Origin: Holdemanella sp. MSK.7.32 | Lineage (GTDB): Bacteria > Bacillota_I > Bacilli_A > Erysipelotrichales > Erysipelotrichaceae | Direction: 5' to 3' | Assembly (NCBI RefSeq): GCF_024460475.1 | Contig: NZ_JANFYN010000046.1 | Location: forward strand, 1-18,815 | Length of the DNA: 18,815 nucleotides | Shown: positions 6,353-13,597 of the stretch, piece by piece | How positions within the stretch are numbered: position 1 is the first letter of the stretch | How the letters are laid out: each line of letters begins with the position of its first letter | Notes under the pieces: generated by a model | Told to the model about the DNA's origin: nothing | Database searches by the model: none | What the model saw: the letters and a program-made list of their open reading frames with translations, nothing else | Translations under genes and position numbers: made by a program

Positions 6353-6739
6353 TTAGTTATTTGAATGTAATAATTTATTTGGAATATACATTAAACCTCG
6401 TTTAAACACATCCCAAAAACTTAATGATCGAAGCATTCGATCTGCAGGTACATATTCTCTTATAGCACGCAGTGTTTTTTTGTTGTCTTTTGTAGAGAAA
6501 GTAAAGTATGTTTTCTCATTTATAAAAATCACAAATCGAGAAATACTTTTATTAAATAAGACACTCGCTTCTACTCGATCAATTGTATCCCATGGAATTT
6601 GAATACAATCTTCAACATTTCTTTCATTATAGAATTCAAACGCTTTATTTCCAACCATGACATTTCCATTTGTACTTAATCCTGCAAAAGATGTTGCCTT
6701 AATTGTTAAATCTACTTTTGAATTTAATGATTGTGCCAT
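6353..6739 (-). CDS. manO: ManO-type DUF956 protein
   Basis: 128 residues matching the DUF956 family, small cytoplasmic proteins found almost only as the last gene of Firmicutes mannose-family PTS operons. Visible features are an N-terminal beta-rich segment (VDLTIKATSFAG, then NVMVGNKAFEFYNERNVEDCIQIPWDTIDRVEASV), a second beta stretch (SRFVIFINEKTYFTFSTKDNKKTLRAIREYV) and a basic tail. The DCIQIPW and FTFSTKDNKKTLRAIREY stretches are what I associate with the family. It follows the IID gene by 18 bases with a GGAGGT site, and a terminator follows it. The molecular role is unproven; a regulatory role in mannose uptake has been proposed for the family. Confidence 0.82.
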   Translation of the reverse strand: MAQSLNSKVDLTIKATSFAGLSTNGNVMVGNKAFEFYNERNVEDCIQIPWDTIDRVEASVLFNKSISRFVIFINEKTYFTFSTKDNKKTLRAIREYVPADRMLRSLSFWDVFKRGLMYIPNKLLHSNN

Positions 6740-6757
6740 ATGTACCTCCTTAAGCTA

Positions 6758-7675
6758 TTACATAATTCCGATTACACGACCAATAATACCAACTACGAAT
6801 AATGCGATGATAATTGTGATTGGAGAAACTTTCTTCTTCAATAATTTACAGCATAATAAAGTTAATAATAAAGCTGCAAGACCAGGAATCAATGAATCTA
6901 AGTTTTGTTGTAAAGTTGTAACTTTGATTTGATTTAAACCAGTAGCTCCTAATGAAGAATATTGTTCTAATGCACTCTTAATTCCGTCAGCGTTTCCTTT
7001 AATTTGTGACCAATCAATGTATGCACCTTCAGATTGAGTAACACTTGAAACAACTGGAGTAAACGAAATACTTACCCAACGTTGAACCAATGCACCAATG
7101 ATAAACATACCTAAGATACTTGCACCTTGAGTGATTTTTCCAAGAAGTCCACCTGACATATCTTTAGCAATTTTAGTACCTACATTGTAACCAAATTCTT
7201 GTGTATACCACATGAATGCTAAACGAATTACGTTCCATAATACGAAGAATAAGATAGGTCCTAAAATGTTTCCACTTAATGCTAAAGAAGCACCTAAAGC
7301 ACCTAAAATTGGACGCATTGTAAACCAGAATACTGGGTCACCAACACCAGCTAAAGGACCCATCATACCAACTTTAACACCTTGGATTGCAGTATCATCT
7401 ACATTTTCACCATTTGCTTTTTCTTCTTCCAAAGCAAGTGTAACACCCATTACTGGACTTGACACATAAGGGTGAGTGTTATAGAACTCCATGTGACGTT
7501 TTAAAGCAGCAATTTGATCTTCCTTGTTAGAATATAATTTTTTGATTGCAGGAATAATTGAATAGCACCATCCACCATTTTGCATACGTTCATAGTTCCA
7601 AGAACCCTGAAGGAATTGATGACGCCACCAAACTTTTTTACGATCTTGTTTAGTTAATGTAATTTTTTCAGCCAT
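6758..7675 (-). CDS. manZ: Mannose-family PTS component IID
   Basis: 305 residues. IID and IIC together form the membrane channel of the mannose-family (Man) permease, which imports hexoses while phosphorylating them. The typical opening LTKQDRKKVWWRHQFLQGSWNYERMQNGGW (about 7-36) is followed by the HPYVSSPVMGVTLALEE stretch and VGMMGPLAGVGDPVFWF. The C-terminal third has hydrophobic segments. I prefer ATG 7675 over ATG 7681 because AGGAGG (7685-7690) is 9 bases from the former and only 3 from the latter. It is third in a four-gene operon. Sugar specificity (mannose, glucose, fructose or amino sugars) cannot be read from the sequence. Confidence 0.93.
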   Translation of the reverse strand: MAEKITLTKQDRKKVWWRHQFLQGSWNYERMQNGGWCYSIIPAIKKLYSNKEDQIAALKRHMEFYNTHPYVSSPVMGVTLALEEEKANGENVDDTAIQGVKVGMMGPLAGVGDPVFWFTMRPILGALGASLALSGNILGPILFFVLWNVIRLAFMWYTQEFGYNVGTKIAKDMSGGLLGKITQGASILGMFIIGALVQRWVSISFTPVVSSVTQSEGAYIDWSQIKGNADGIKSALEQYSSLGATGLNQIKVTTLQQNLDSLIPGLAALLLTLLCCKLLKKKVSPITIIIALFVVGIIGRVIGIM

Positions 7676-7698
7676 TTTCATTTACCTCCTTCAAAATC

Positions 7699-8517
7699 CT
7701 AGTAATCATTCAAGATGTCACCTAATGGATCACCAGAACCAGTATTTGATCCTCCACCATTATTTTTAGCAGCATCTTTCAAACCTAAATAAACGATTGC
7801 GATAACAACACCAATAACACCTAAAGCAATTAGTGTGAATTCACTTACACAAGCAAATACGAAACCTAAAGCGAAGAATGGCCAAGTTTCCTTTGTAGCC
7901 ATCATGTTGATAACCATTGCATAACCAACGGCAGCAACCATTCCTCCACCAACTGTCATACCACCAGATAACCAAGCTGGCATTGCATTTAATACGCCAG
8001 TTACAACTGAACTAGGTACGAAACATAATGCAGCAGCAGGAATCGCAATACGAACACCTTGTAAACAAATACCTACAATTTGCCAACGTTCAATTGCTCC
8101 AAAATCACCTTTTTCAGCAGCAGCATCCATGAAGTGAACAATTGGGATTGCAATTGTACGGCAAATCATAGTTAAGAATAAACCAGCTACTGATAATGGA
8201 ATAGCTACGGCAATTGCTGTAGAAATAGCAGTTGTAGTATCTGTAGTTCCACCATTTAAACCTAAAACCATGATAATTGCAGAAGCAACTGAAGCTAGTG
8301 CAGCATCAGGTGCAACAGCTGCACCAATGTTTGCCCAACCTAAAGCCATCAACTGCAAAGAACCACCTAACATAACACCTTCTTTTAAGTGACCAGTAAC
8401 CAAACCAATTAATGTACATGCTACTAATGGTTGGTGGAATTCAAATTGGTCAAGAATTCCTTCCATACCGGCTAAGAAGGCAACAATTATAACTAAAATA
8501 ATGCTAATCGCTGACAT
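7699..8517 (-). CDS. manY: Mannose-family PTS component IIC
   Basis: 272 residues, a strongly hydrophobic membrane protein with repeated helices. The early GMEGILDQFEFHQPLVACTLIGLVTGHLKEGVMLGGSLQLMALGW stretch is diagnostic of mannose/fructose/sorbose-family IIC, where sugar is bound and carried. The tail is short, Gly/Ser/Asn-rich and hydrophilic (DAAKNNGGGSNTGSGDPL), slightly unusual in composition and probably a cytoplasmic end. It begins 18 bases after the IIAB gene with a GGGAG binding site. IIB passes phosphate to the sugar carried by the IIC-IID complex. Confidence 0.93.
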   Translation of the reverse strand: MSAISIILVIIVAFLAGMEGILDQFEFHQPLVACTLIGLVTGHLKEGVMLGGSLQLMALGWANIGAAVAPDAALASVASAIIMVLGLNGGTTDTTTAISTAIAVAIPLSVAGLFLTMICRTIAIPIVHFMDAAAEKGDFGAIERWQIVGICLQGVRIAIPAAALCFVPSSVVTGVLNAMPAWLSGGMTVGGGMVAAVGYAMVINMMATKETWPFFALGFVFACVSEFTLIALGVIGVVIAIVYLGLKDAAKNNGGGSNTGSGDPLGDILNDY

Positions 8518-8535
8518 AATAATCTCCCTCTAAAT

Positions 8536-9516
8536 TTACTTTAATTCTGTTTTTGCTTTTTTAAGAATTTCATCGAAGTTTTCAGGTGAATCTGTTGGCA
8601 CCTTACGAACATCAATCTTAATTCCCATTGCTAATAATTCATCAAATGTTTTTACATCATCACTTCCCATAGAAACGGCCTTTGTACATACAACCTTTCC
8701 TTGTGAGTGTGCCATGGAACCTAAGTTCAATTCTTTAATATCCACTCCACCTTTGATAGCTCTTAATGCATCTTGTGGTGTTTCAAACAACAACATCGCT
8801 TTTGTAGCTCCAAAACGAGGATCTTTCGCGACCTGGATCATCTTATCAATTGGAACGACATTTGCTTTTACTCCTGGAGGAGCTGCCTGTTCGATCATGC
8901 TCTTTCTTAAATCGTCATGAGCTACATTGTCACTAACAACAATGATACGGTTTGGCCCAACTGTCTTTGTCCAAGCTGTGGCTACCTGACCATGAAGTAA
9001 ACGTGTATCAATACGTGCTAAACCATATTTGATATGTCCATCTCCAAGGACTGTTCCTTCAGGAATTGCTCCTTGAGGTGCTGCACTTACTTCTGCTTTC
9101 TTTTCTTCTTTTGGTTCTAATTCTTTTGGATTGATCTGTACACCCTCTTGTGCAGTCTGCATGACGTGTGCTGCAATTTCGTGTGCTTTCTCCATTGAGA
9201 ATCTAGAAGCATACGTTTCAATCAACATAGGCAAATTCAATCCTGTGACAATTGCCCATTTGTCTTCGTGACCATCTAACAAGGCACTTGCCTGATTGAA
9301 TGGAGTTCCTCCCCATAGGTCAACTAAGAACAATACTTCTTCTTGATTTTCAAAAGAAGCGATCGCATCTTCCATCTTCTTTCGAATGTCTTCAGGTCCT
9401 TCACTAGGCATCAAAGTACAAGGCTTTACATTGGCTTGTTCACCAAAAATCATAGCTCCTGACTGGAAGATACCATTCGCAAATTCACCATGACTTGCAA
9501 GAATAATTCCTACCAT
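8536..9516 (-). CDS. manX: Mannose-family PTS component IIAB (fused)
   Basis: 326 residues. Domain IIA (about 1-130) has phosphoryl-acceptor H9 in ASHGEFA and the DLWGGTPFN stretch. A linker rich in Glu, Lys, Ala and Pro (about 131-155) follows. Domain IIB (about 160-326) has the acceptor H175 in RIDTRLLHGQVATAW. Phosphate passes from HPr to H9, then H175, then the sugar held by IIC/IID. It is the first gene of the operon, with AAGGATG upstream of the ATG. A 200-base leader precedes it with promoter, cre site, RAT-like hairpin and terminator, so expression is likely controlled by catabolite repression and antitermination. Confidence 0.95.
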   Translation of the reverse strand: MVGIILASHGEFANGIFQSGAMIFGEQANVKPCTLMPSEGPEDIRKKMEDAIASFENQEEVLFLVDLWGGTPFNQASALLDGHEDKWAIVTGLNLPMLIETYASRFSMEKAHEIAAHVMQTAQEGVQINPKELEPKEEKKAEVSAAPQGAIPEGTVLGDGHIKYGLARIDTRLLHGQVATAWTKTVGPNRIIVVSDNVAHDDLRKSMIEQAAPPGVKANVVPIDKMIQVAKDPRFGATKAMLLFETPQDALRAIKGGVDIKELNLGSMAHSQGKVVCTKAVSMGSDDVKTFDELLAMGIKIDVRKVPTDSPENFDEILKKAKTELK

Positions 9517-9549
9517 ATATTTTCATCCTTTCTTAGAAATTCAATACGC

Positions 9550-9639
9550 AAAAAAAAGACAGACATATACATTTAAACTGAAGATATACAATAAACCAAT
9601 AAAGATTATATCTTCAATCAAAATAGTAAATGCCTGCCT
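9550..9639 (-). terminator. Conditional leader terminator upstream of manX
   Basis: On the minus strand AGGCAGGCAT (9639-9630) pairs with ATGTCTGTCT (9566-9557), including two G-U pairs, and is followed by eight T (9557-9550). Inside it GAAGATATA (9615-9607) pairs perfectly with TATATCTTC (9588-9580). The terminator lies about 35 bases before the manX start. Its 5' arm is also the 3' half of the RAT-like hairpin, so the two structures exclude each other. Confidence 0.75.
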
Positions 9640-9657
9640 AACCAGTTACACGCTATT
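9622..9657 (-). promoter_or_regulatory. RAT-like antiterminator hairpin
   Basis: On the minus strand the segment reads AATAGCGTGTAACTGGTTAG then GCAGGCATTTACTATT. Pairing: AATAG with CTATT at the base, GTG with CAT, and CTG with CAG, with a TAA opposite a single G. The GTnACTG...GCAGGCA core and the asymmetric internal loop match ribonucleic antiterminator (RAT) sites bound by the BglG/SacT/LicT/GlcT family, recalled from the B. subtilis sac and bgl leaders. The gene for such a protein lies immediately upstream. Binding would free the leader from termination. Confidence 0.72.
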
Positions 9658-9681
9658 GAATATTCACTTTTTACATCTGAA

Positions 9682-9710
9682 AATGTACCACTTTCTGAAA
9701 GCGTTGTCAA
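9682..9710 (-). promoter_or_regulatory. Promoter of the mannose-family PTS operon
   Basis: On the minus strand a consensus TTGACA (9710-9705) and TACATT (9687-9682) are exactly 17 bases apart. The start of transcription would be near 9675, leaving a leader of about 160 bases before manX. The -35 lies just beyond the stop codon region of the antiterminator gene (9719-9717). Confidence 0.75.
9696..9709. promoter_or_regulatory. CcpA cre site over the PTS promoter
   Basis: TGAAAGCGTTGTCA fits the cre consensus TGWAANCGNTNWCA at every fixed position. It overlaps the -35 and spacer of the manX promoter, a position where bound CcpA would block RNA polymerase. Confidence 0.75.
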
Positions 9711-9716
9711 CATTTT

Positions 9717-10556
9717 TCACGAAATAATCGTACTTGATAAAATTCTTTCCAAGTGTAAAGCCAAATACCCCAACTCCGAATCTGGCAAATCTTTATGCAA
9801 AACATGACTCAATTGTTCACATAAAACACGAGCCTGTTCATAAGCAAATGGAAACTTTTCTTTTGTGAACTCTGTAATATCCATCTGCAATTTCTCATCA
9901 TTATTCAGTCTCAACAACAAAAATTTAATATGATTCATTAAACGAATATATGACAATGAATTCGCATCAATACGAATATTTAAATCGGCCTGTAATTTCT
10001 TGAAGAATTCACGAATCACACGCATAACTTCCATAGACTGCCCTACTTTATTTACCGATATAGCCGAGTGAATATGTAAGGTGATAAACGCAATTTCATC
10101 TGCATTTATTTCCTCATGCGTATATTTTTCAATAATATCCTTTGCCTTTAATGCTACTGAATACTCATCCGGAAACATAAGTTGAATATCCATATTAAAT
10201 GGATTTGATGGAAAATCCTTCTCTTTAATTCTTTTTACCGCAAAATAAATATGATCCGCTAAAGATAATAGAATATCGTGTTCTACTTTACCAAATCTTT
10301 CTTTTGTTAAAGTAATAATTTCAGATGAAATTTCAATATACATTGGATCAATGTAATCAAAAATATTATTCGACTTCTGTTTCGCCTGATATGACTTTTG
10401 CATCTTATACTGCTTTGCATTACGAGGAACATCCACATTTTCCCCTTGTTTTTTACCAAAACCAATTCCTTTAGACATCACAATTATTTCTTCATTTTCT
10501 TTTAAAACCAAGATTGTATTATGATTCAAAACCTTTAAAATTTCATACATATCCAT
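9717..10556 (-). CDS. BglG/LicT-family transcriptional antiterminator
   Basis: 279 residues. The N-terminal RNA-binding (CAT) domain, about 1-60, shows KVLNHNTILVL and KGIGFGKKQGENV. Two PTS-regulation domains follow. PRD1 has H102 (ADHIYFAVKR) and H161 (FITLHIHSA); PRD2 has H209 (MNHIKFLLLRL) and H268 (GYLALHLERI). All four conserved His are present. These proteins bind RAT hairpins in nascent RNA and stop terminator formation, gated by PTS phosphorylation. The start overlaps the permease stop (TAATG); the second ATG at 10550 is possible because AAAGGG is better placed for it and LicT begins there. The only RAT-like site in the window is just downstream, in the mannose-family leader. Confidence 0.92.
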   Translation of the reverse strand: MDMYEILKVLNHNTILVLKENEEIIVMSKGIGFGKKQGENVDVPRNAKQYKMQKSYQAKQKSNNIFDYIDPMYIEISSEIITLTKERFGKVEHDILLSLADHIYFAVKRIKEKDFPSNPFNMDIQLMFPDEYSVALKAKDIIEKYTHEEINADEIAFITLHIHSAISVNKVGQSMEVMRVIREFFKKLQADLNIRIDANSLSYIRLMNHIKFLLLRLNNDEKLQMDITEFTKEKFPFAYEQARVLCEQLSHVLHKDLPDSELGYLALHLERILSSTIIS

Positions 10557-12646
10557 TATCCCTTTACCCTTAACATCATATCATGACATTGCATTTTTCC
10601 ATATTTTTTTTCTATTTCTGCACCATCTTTTATTTTCGTAAATACAACTATAATATTCTCATCCAACGCATTTTCTTTGATATACGTTAGATCTGCATTC
10701 CATAAAATATCTCCCGCTTTTATTTTCTGGTTTGGTTTTACCAACAATTCAAATCCTTTGCCATTTAATTTCGCCGAATCCGTGCCAAAATGAATTAAAA
10801 TTTGTGTATTGTCATCAATTGTAATACCAATCGCATGCTTTGTTGGATAAATCATTGAAATAACTCCATCACACGGCGCCACAACAACACCATCACACGG
10901 ACGAATCATAATACCATCACCCATTAATTTATGCGCAAACATAGAATCCGATGCATCTTCTATCGGCATTACTTCCCCATTTACTAAACATTCAAGTTCC
11001 AACTGTGTTTTTGTTTCCAAAACAACTTCTTTATCCTCAAAATCATAACTTTCCGGCACATTCAACATATACTCATCCAGTTTTGTCTTTATATTCGAAG
11101 CCTGAGGGCCATAAATAATTTGAATTGCATTTGGCTGACACATAATAGCTGCAGCCCCCGATTTTTTTAACAACCCTTCATTTATTAAAGTATCATCTTT
11201 GATTGTCGCTCTTAATCTTGTGATGCAACAATCCAAATCCGTAAAGTTACTTCGCCCACCTAAGCCTTGAACAATCATTTGACTTCTTGGATCAATCAAA
11301 GATTTATCAAAACTAAAATCATACTTTTTCTTATCAAACACCTTAATGCTTTCGTCTCTTCCAGGTGTTTTTAAATCGTATTTTACAATCAAGAACTTAA
11401 ATACCCCATAATACACAAAGAAATATACTAAGCCAAGCAAAACCACAGTTATCCAATTTGTCTTCGCATTTCCCTGCAAAATCCCAAACAATGTAAAATC
11501 AAGCAATCCGGCTGAAAAAGTAAATCCAATCGCAACCTGTAAAGCTTGTGCAACCACAAAACATGTAGCGGCTAATAACACATGAACAACATATAATAAT
11601 GGCGCCACAAACAAGAAAGAGAATTCAATCGGCTCTGTAATTCCTGTTAATGCACTCGTTAAAGCAGCCGATAGCAATAAACTTGCCGTCTTTTTTTTAG
11701 CTTCTGGATTTGCGCACTGATACATGGCTAAGGCTGCTCCTGGCAAGCCAAAAATCATAAATATAAATTCTCCCGAGAAAAATTTAGTTGCGTTCACACT
11801 AAAATGAGTCACACTTGGATCGGATAGTTGCGCAAAGAAAATATTCTGCGCTCCAGATACCATTGAACCATTCACCATTTGCACACCGCCTAAAGCACTC
11901 TGATAAAATGGCATGTACCAAACGTGATGCAAGCCAAAAGGAACTAAACTACGCTTAATAATTCCATAAATAAAAGTTCCAAAATAGCCAGAATCCGATA
12001 TCAATCGGCCTAAATTATAAACGCCATGTTGTAATGGTGGCCAAACAAAATACATAATTACACCAACAAATACATATGTAACAGCACAAACAATCGGAAC
12101 AAAGCGTTCTCCTTCATAAAAAGAAATCACATTTGGCAATTGAATCTGATAAAACCGATTATGCAAATAACTAACACCAAGTCCAACTATAATTCCGCCA
12201 AACACACCCATTTCAAGCGACAAAATTCCACATACCGAAGTGATAGATCCATCTAGAATATAATTTGAAACTACACCATTGACAATACTACCATCCAAGC
12301 AGAGTAACGTATTGATTGTGGCATGCATTACAAAAAAGGCAATAATAGCTGCAAGAGCAGCGACTTCTTTTCTTCGCTTAGACATTCCTAAAGCTATAGA
12401 AACCGCAAAAATCAAGGGTAAATTATCAAATAAAACTTTGCCTACTTGTTTCAATAAAATTAAAACACTATATAAAAAGGTTCCTTGCCCTAATACCGAT
12501 TCTAAATGCAATGCAGCTATCGTTGTTTCATTGGTTAAAGAACTTCCTACACCCAAAAAAATACCTGCTACAGGAAGCACTGCAATAGGTAACATAAAGG
12601 ATTTTCCCATCCTTTGTAAAAAACTAAACACATGATGTTGTTTCAT
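10556..12646 (-). CDS. Glucose-family PTS permease IICBA
   Basis: 696 residues carrying three fused domains. IIC (about 1-420) is a multi-helix channel with the family signature GITEPIEF at 335-342. IIB (about 450-530) has phosphocysteine C474 in DCCITRLR. IIA (about 550-690) has the histidine pair H604 (TKHAIG) and H619 (LIHFGTD), H619 being the expected phospho-site. HFGTDSAKL departs slightly from the usual H-x-GIDTVxL. It imports and phosphorylates a sugar of the glucose, maltose or N-acetylglucosamine group; which one is not determinable. GAGGTG precedes the start, with a promoter at 12665-12693. The next gene overlaps its stop codon, coupling the permease to its likely regulatory partner. 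Confidence 0.93.
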   Translation of the reverse strand: MKQHHVFSFLQRMGKSFMLPIAVLPVAGIFLGVGSSLTNETTIAALHLESVLGQGTFLYSVLILLKQVGKVLFDNLPLIFAVSIALGMSKRRKEVAALAAIIAFFVMHATINTLLCLDGSIVNGVVSNYILDGSITSVCGILSLEMGVFGGIIVGLGVSYLHNRFYQIQLPNVISFYEGERFVPIVCAVTYVFVGVIMYFVWPPLQHGVYNLGRLISDSGYFGTFIYGIIKRSLVPFGLHHVWYMPFYQSALGGVQMVNGSMVSGAQNIFFAQLSDPSVTHFSVNATKFFSGEFIFMIFGLPGAALAMYQCANPEAKKKTASLLLSAALTSALTGITEPIEFSFLFVAPLLYVVHVLLAATCFVVAQALQVAIGFTFSAGLLDFTLFGILQGNAKTNWITVVLLGLVYFFVYYGVFKFLIVKYDLKTPGRDESIKVFDKKKYDFSFDKSLIDPRSQMIVQGLGGRSNFTDLDCCITRLRATIKDDTLINEGLLKKSGAAAIMCQPNAIQIIYGPQASNIKTKLDEYMLNVPESYDFEDKEVVLETKTQLELECLVNGEVMPIEDASDSMFAHKLMGDGIMIRPCDGVVVAPCDGVISMIYPTKHAIGITIDDNTQILIHFGTDSAKLNGKGFELLVKPNQKIKAGDILWNADLTYIKENALDENIIVVFTKIKDGAEIEKKYGKMQCHDMMLRVKG

Positions 12647-12664
12647 TTATTAACACCTCTACTG

Positions 12665-12693
12665 TATTTATGATGATAAATGACATTTGTCAA
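12665..12693 (-). promoter_or_regulatory. Promoter of the IICBA-antiterminator pair
   Basis: On the minus strand TTGACA (12693-12688) and TAAATA (12670-12665) are 17 bases apart, about 19 bases upstream of the start codon. The leader is too short for a RAT, so this operon is not itself controlled by antitermination. TGACA-TT-TGTCA (12681-12692), a short inverted repeat over the -35, could be an operator. Confidence 0.65.
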
Positions 12694-12706
12694 AAAGTCC
12701 ATAAAA

Positions 12707-12721
12707 AAAAGGCAATGAAGC
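12707..12721. repeat. 15-bp direct repeat, copy 1
   Basis: AAAAGGCAATGAAGC, identical to 13538-13552 on the other side of the hydrolase gene. Here it lacks the partner arm that makes the other copy a hairpin. On the minus strand it reads GCTTCATTGCC followed by nine T, so it resembles the 3' half of a terminator. Confidence 0.55.
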
Positions 12722-12730
12722 TTTCATAAG

Positions 12731-12757
12731 AAAAAAGTAGAAATCAGATTTCTACTT
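12731..12757 (-). terminator. Terminator of the hydrolase gene
   Basis: On the minus strand AGTAGAAAT (12756-12748) pairs with ATTTCTACT (12744-12736) around a 3-base loop, followed by six T. It lies just after the hydrolase stop codon and separates that gene from the PTS permease. Confidence 0.8.
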
Positions 12758-12759
12758 GA

Positions 12760-13515
12760 TTAAATATGTTCTTTGATAAAAGAAGAAATTGTTTCTTCTA
12801 CTTTATCACGTGCTTCTATAGATGCGAAGTCATGTCCTCCATTTGAAACTTTATGGAACTTGGCATTTTGATACCCCTGAGCATAACGTATGCAAGTTTC
12901 TTCATCCACTTGATCATCATCATCTGCACGCATCAACATAACAGGACCATTATATCCTTTAGCTTCTGTAAAAGGATCTGGATGTTTTGCCATTTCATTA
13001 TTAAAAGATGCCTTAAAACATACACTCTCTATATCAATATAATCTTGTCCCATTTGTTGCATAGCCTCTGCCATTTGATCACAACTAAACCACAAGCGAG
13101 CACCTGGACATAATAAAATTAAACCATGAGGCTGAATTTTAGGCGCACAAGAAGCGGCAATATAGCCACCCATACTATGTCCAGATAAAAACATTTTTTC
13201 TGCATCTACATAAGGCTGTTTTGCGACCCACGCAAAGATATCTTCTGCATCAGCATATAAACCATCAAAACTCACATCTTCATAATCGCCATCACTTTCA
13301 CCATTTCCATGAAAACTAAAGCGAGCACTCCCAATGCCTTGTTTTGCCAAAACACGAGATGTATGTGCATTCATAGATCTATAGCCACTGCAATTACTGC
13401 CAAAGCCATGTAGATGCACCATAAAAGGTACCGGTCCTTGTGTATTAGGCAAAGTTACAATTCCACGAAGAATATATCCCGAGCGATTTTTAAATTCAAC
13501 TTGTAAAATGTTCAT
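12760..13515 (-). CDS. Alpha/beta hydrolase, cinnamoyl-esterase-like
   Basis: 251 residues. The fold signatures are HLHGFGSN (about 34-41, oxyanion loop), FSFHGNGESDG (about 67-76) and the nucleophile elbow GHSMGG with S114. An acidic cluster follows in RADDDDQVDE (196-205), probably holding the catalytic Asp, and H228 is in NGGHDFAS. The layout resembles Lactobacillus-type cinnamoyl/feruloyl esterases, which release plant phenolic acids, but other small esterases share it. I chose ATG 13515, following AAGGAG, over 13554, which lies inside the upstream terminator hairpin. The gene sits between two terminators and has no clear promoter of its own after the first. Confidence 0.82.
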   Translation of the reverse strand: MNILQVEFKNRSGYILRGIVTLPNTQGPVPFMVHLHGFGSNCSGYRSMNAHTSRVLAKQGIGSARFSFHGNGESDGDYEDVSFDGLYADAEDIFAWVAKQPYVDAEKMFLSGHSMGGYIAASCAPKIQPHGLILLCPGARLWFSCDQMAEAMQQMGQDYIDIESVCFKASFNNEMAKHPDPFTEAKGYNGPVMLMRADDDDQVDEETCIRYAQGYQNAKFHKVSNGGHDFASIEARDKVEETISSFIKEHI

Positions 13516-13537
13516 AAGTAAATTTTCTCCTTTTACG

Positions 13538-13552
13538 AAAAGGCAATGAAGC
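13538..13552. repeat. 15-bp direct repeat, copy 2
   Basis: AAAAGGCAATGAAGC, identical to 12707-12721. This copy forms one arm of the terminator that follows the symporter gene. Confidence 0.55.
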
Positions 13553-13569
13553 ATCCATCTTCATTGCCT
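13538..13569 (-). terminator. Terminator after the GPH symporter gene
   Basis: On the minus strand AGGCAATGAAG (13569-13559) and CTTCATTGCCT (13551-13541) form a perfect 11-bp stem with a 7-base loop, followed by TTTT then CG. The U-run is short, so some readthrough into the hydrolase gene 22 bases further on is plausible. Confidence 0.75.
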
Positions 13570-13597
13570 AAGTATCCTTCCTTTAAATTATATTATA

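Noticed and set aside
9517..9716. Sigma-54 promoter or LevR-type activator site before the mannose operon
   Set aside because: No GG-N10-GC element of the -24/-12 type is visible, no levR-like gene is present in the window, and a good -35/-10 promoter is found instead.
12701..12730. A second terminator from the orphan repeat arm before the permease
   Set aside because: The only local stem is about 5 bp (ATGAA/TTCAT), too weak to call; recorded as a repeat instead.
12647..12759. RAT site before the glucose-family permease
   Set aside because: The promoter at 12665-12693 leaves only about 20 bases of leader and no CTG...CAG hairpin is present.
13516..13554. Longer start for the hydrolase
   Set aside because: The extra residues come from the terminator hairpin and the ribosome binding site itself.
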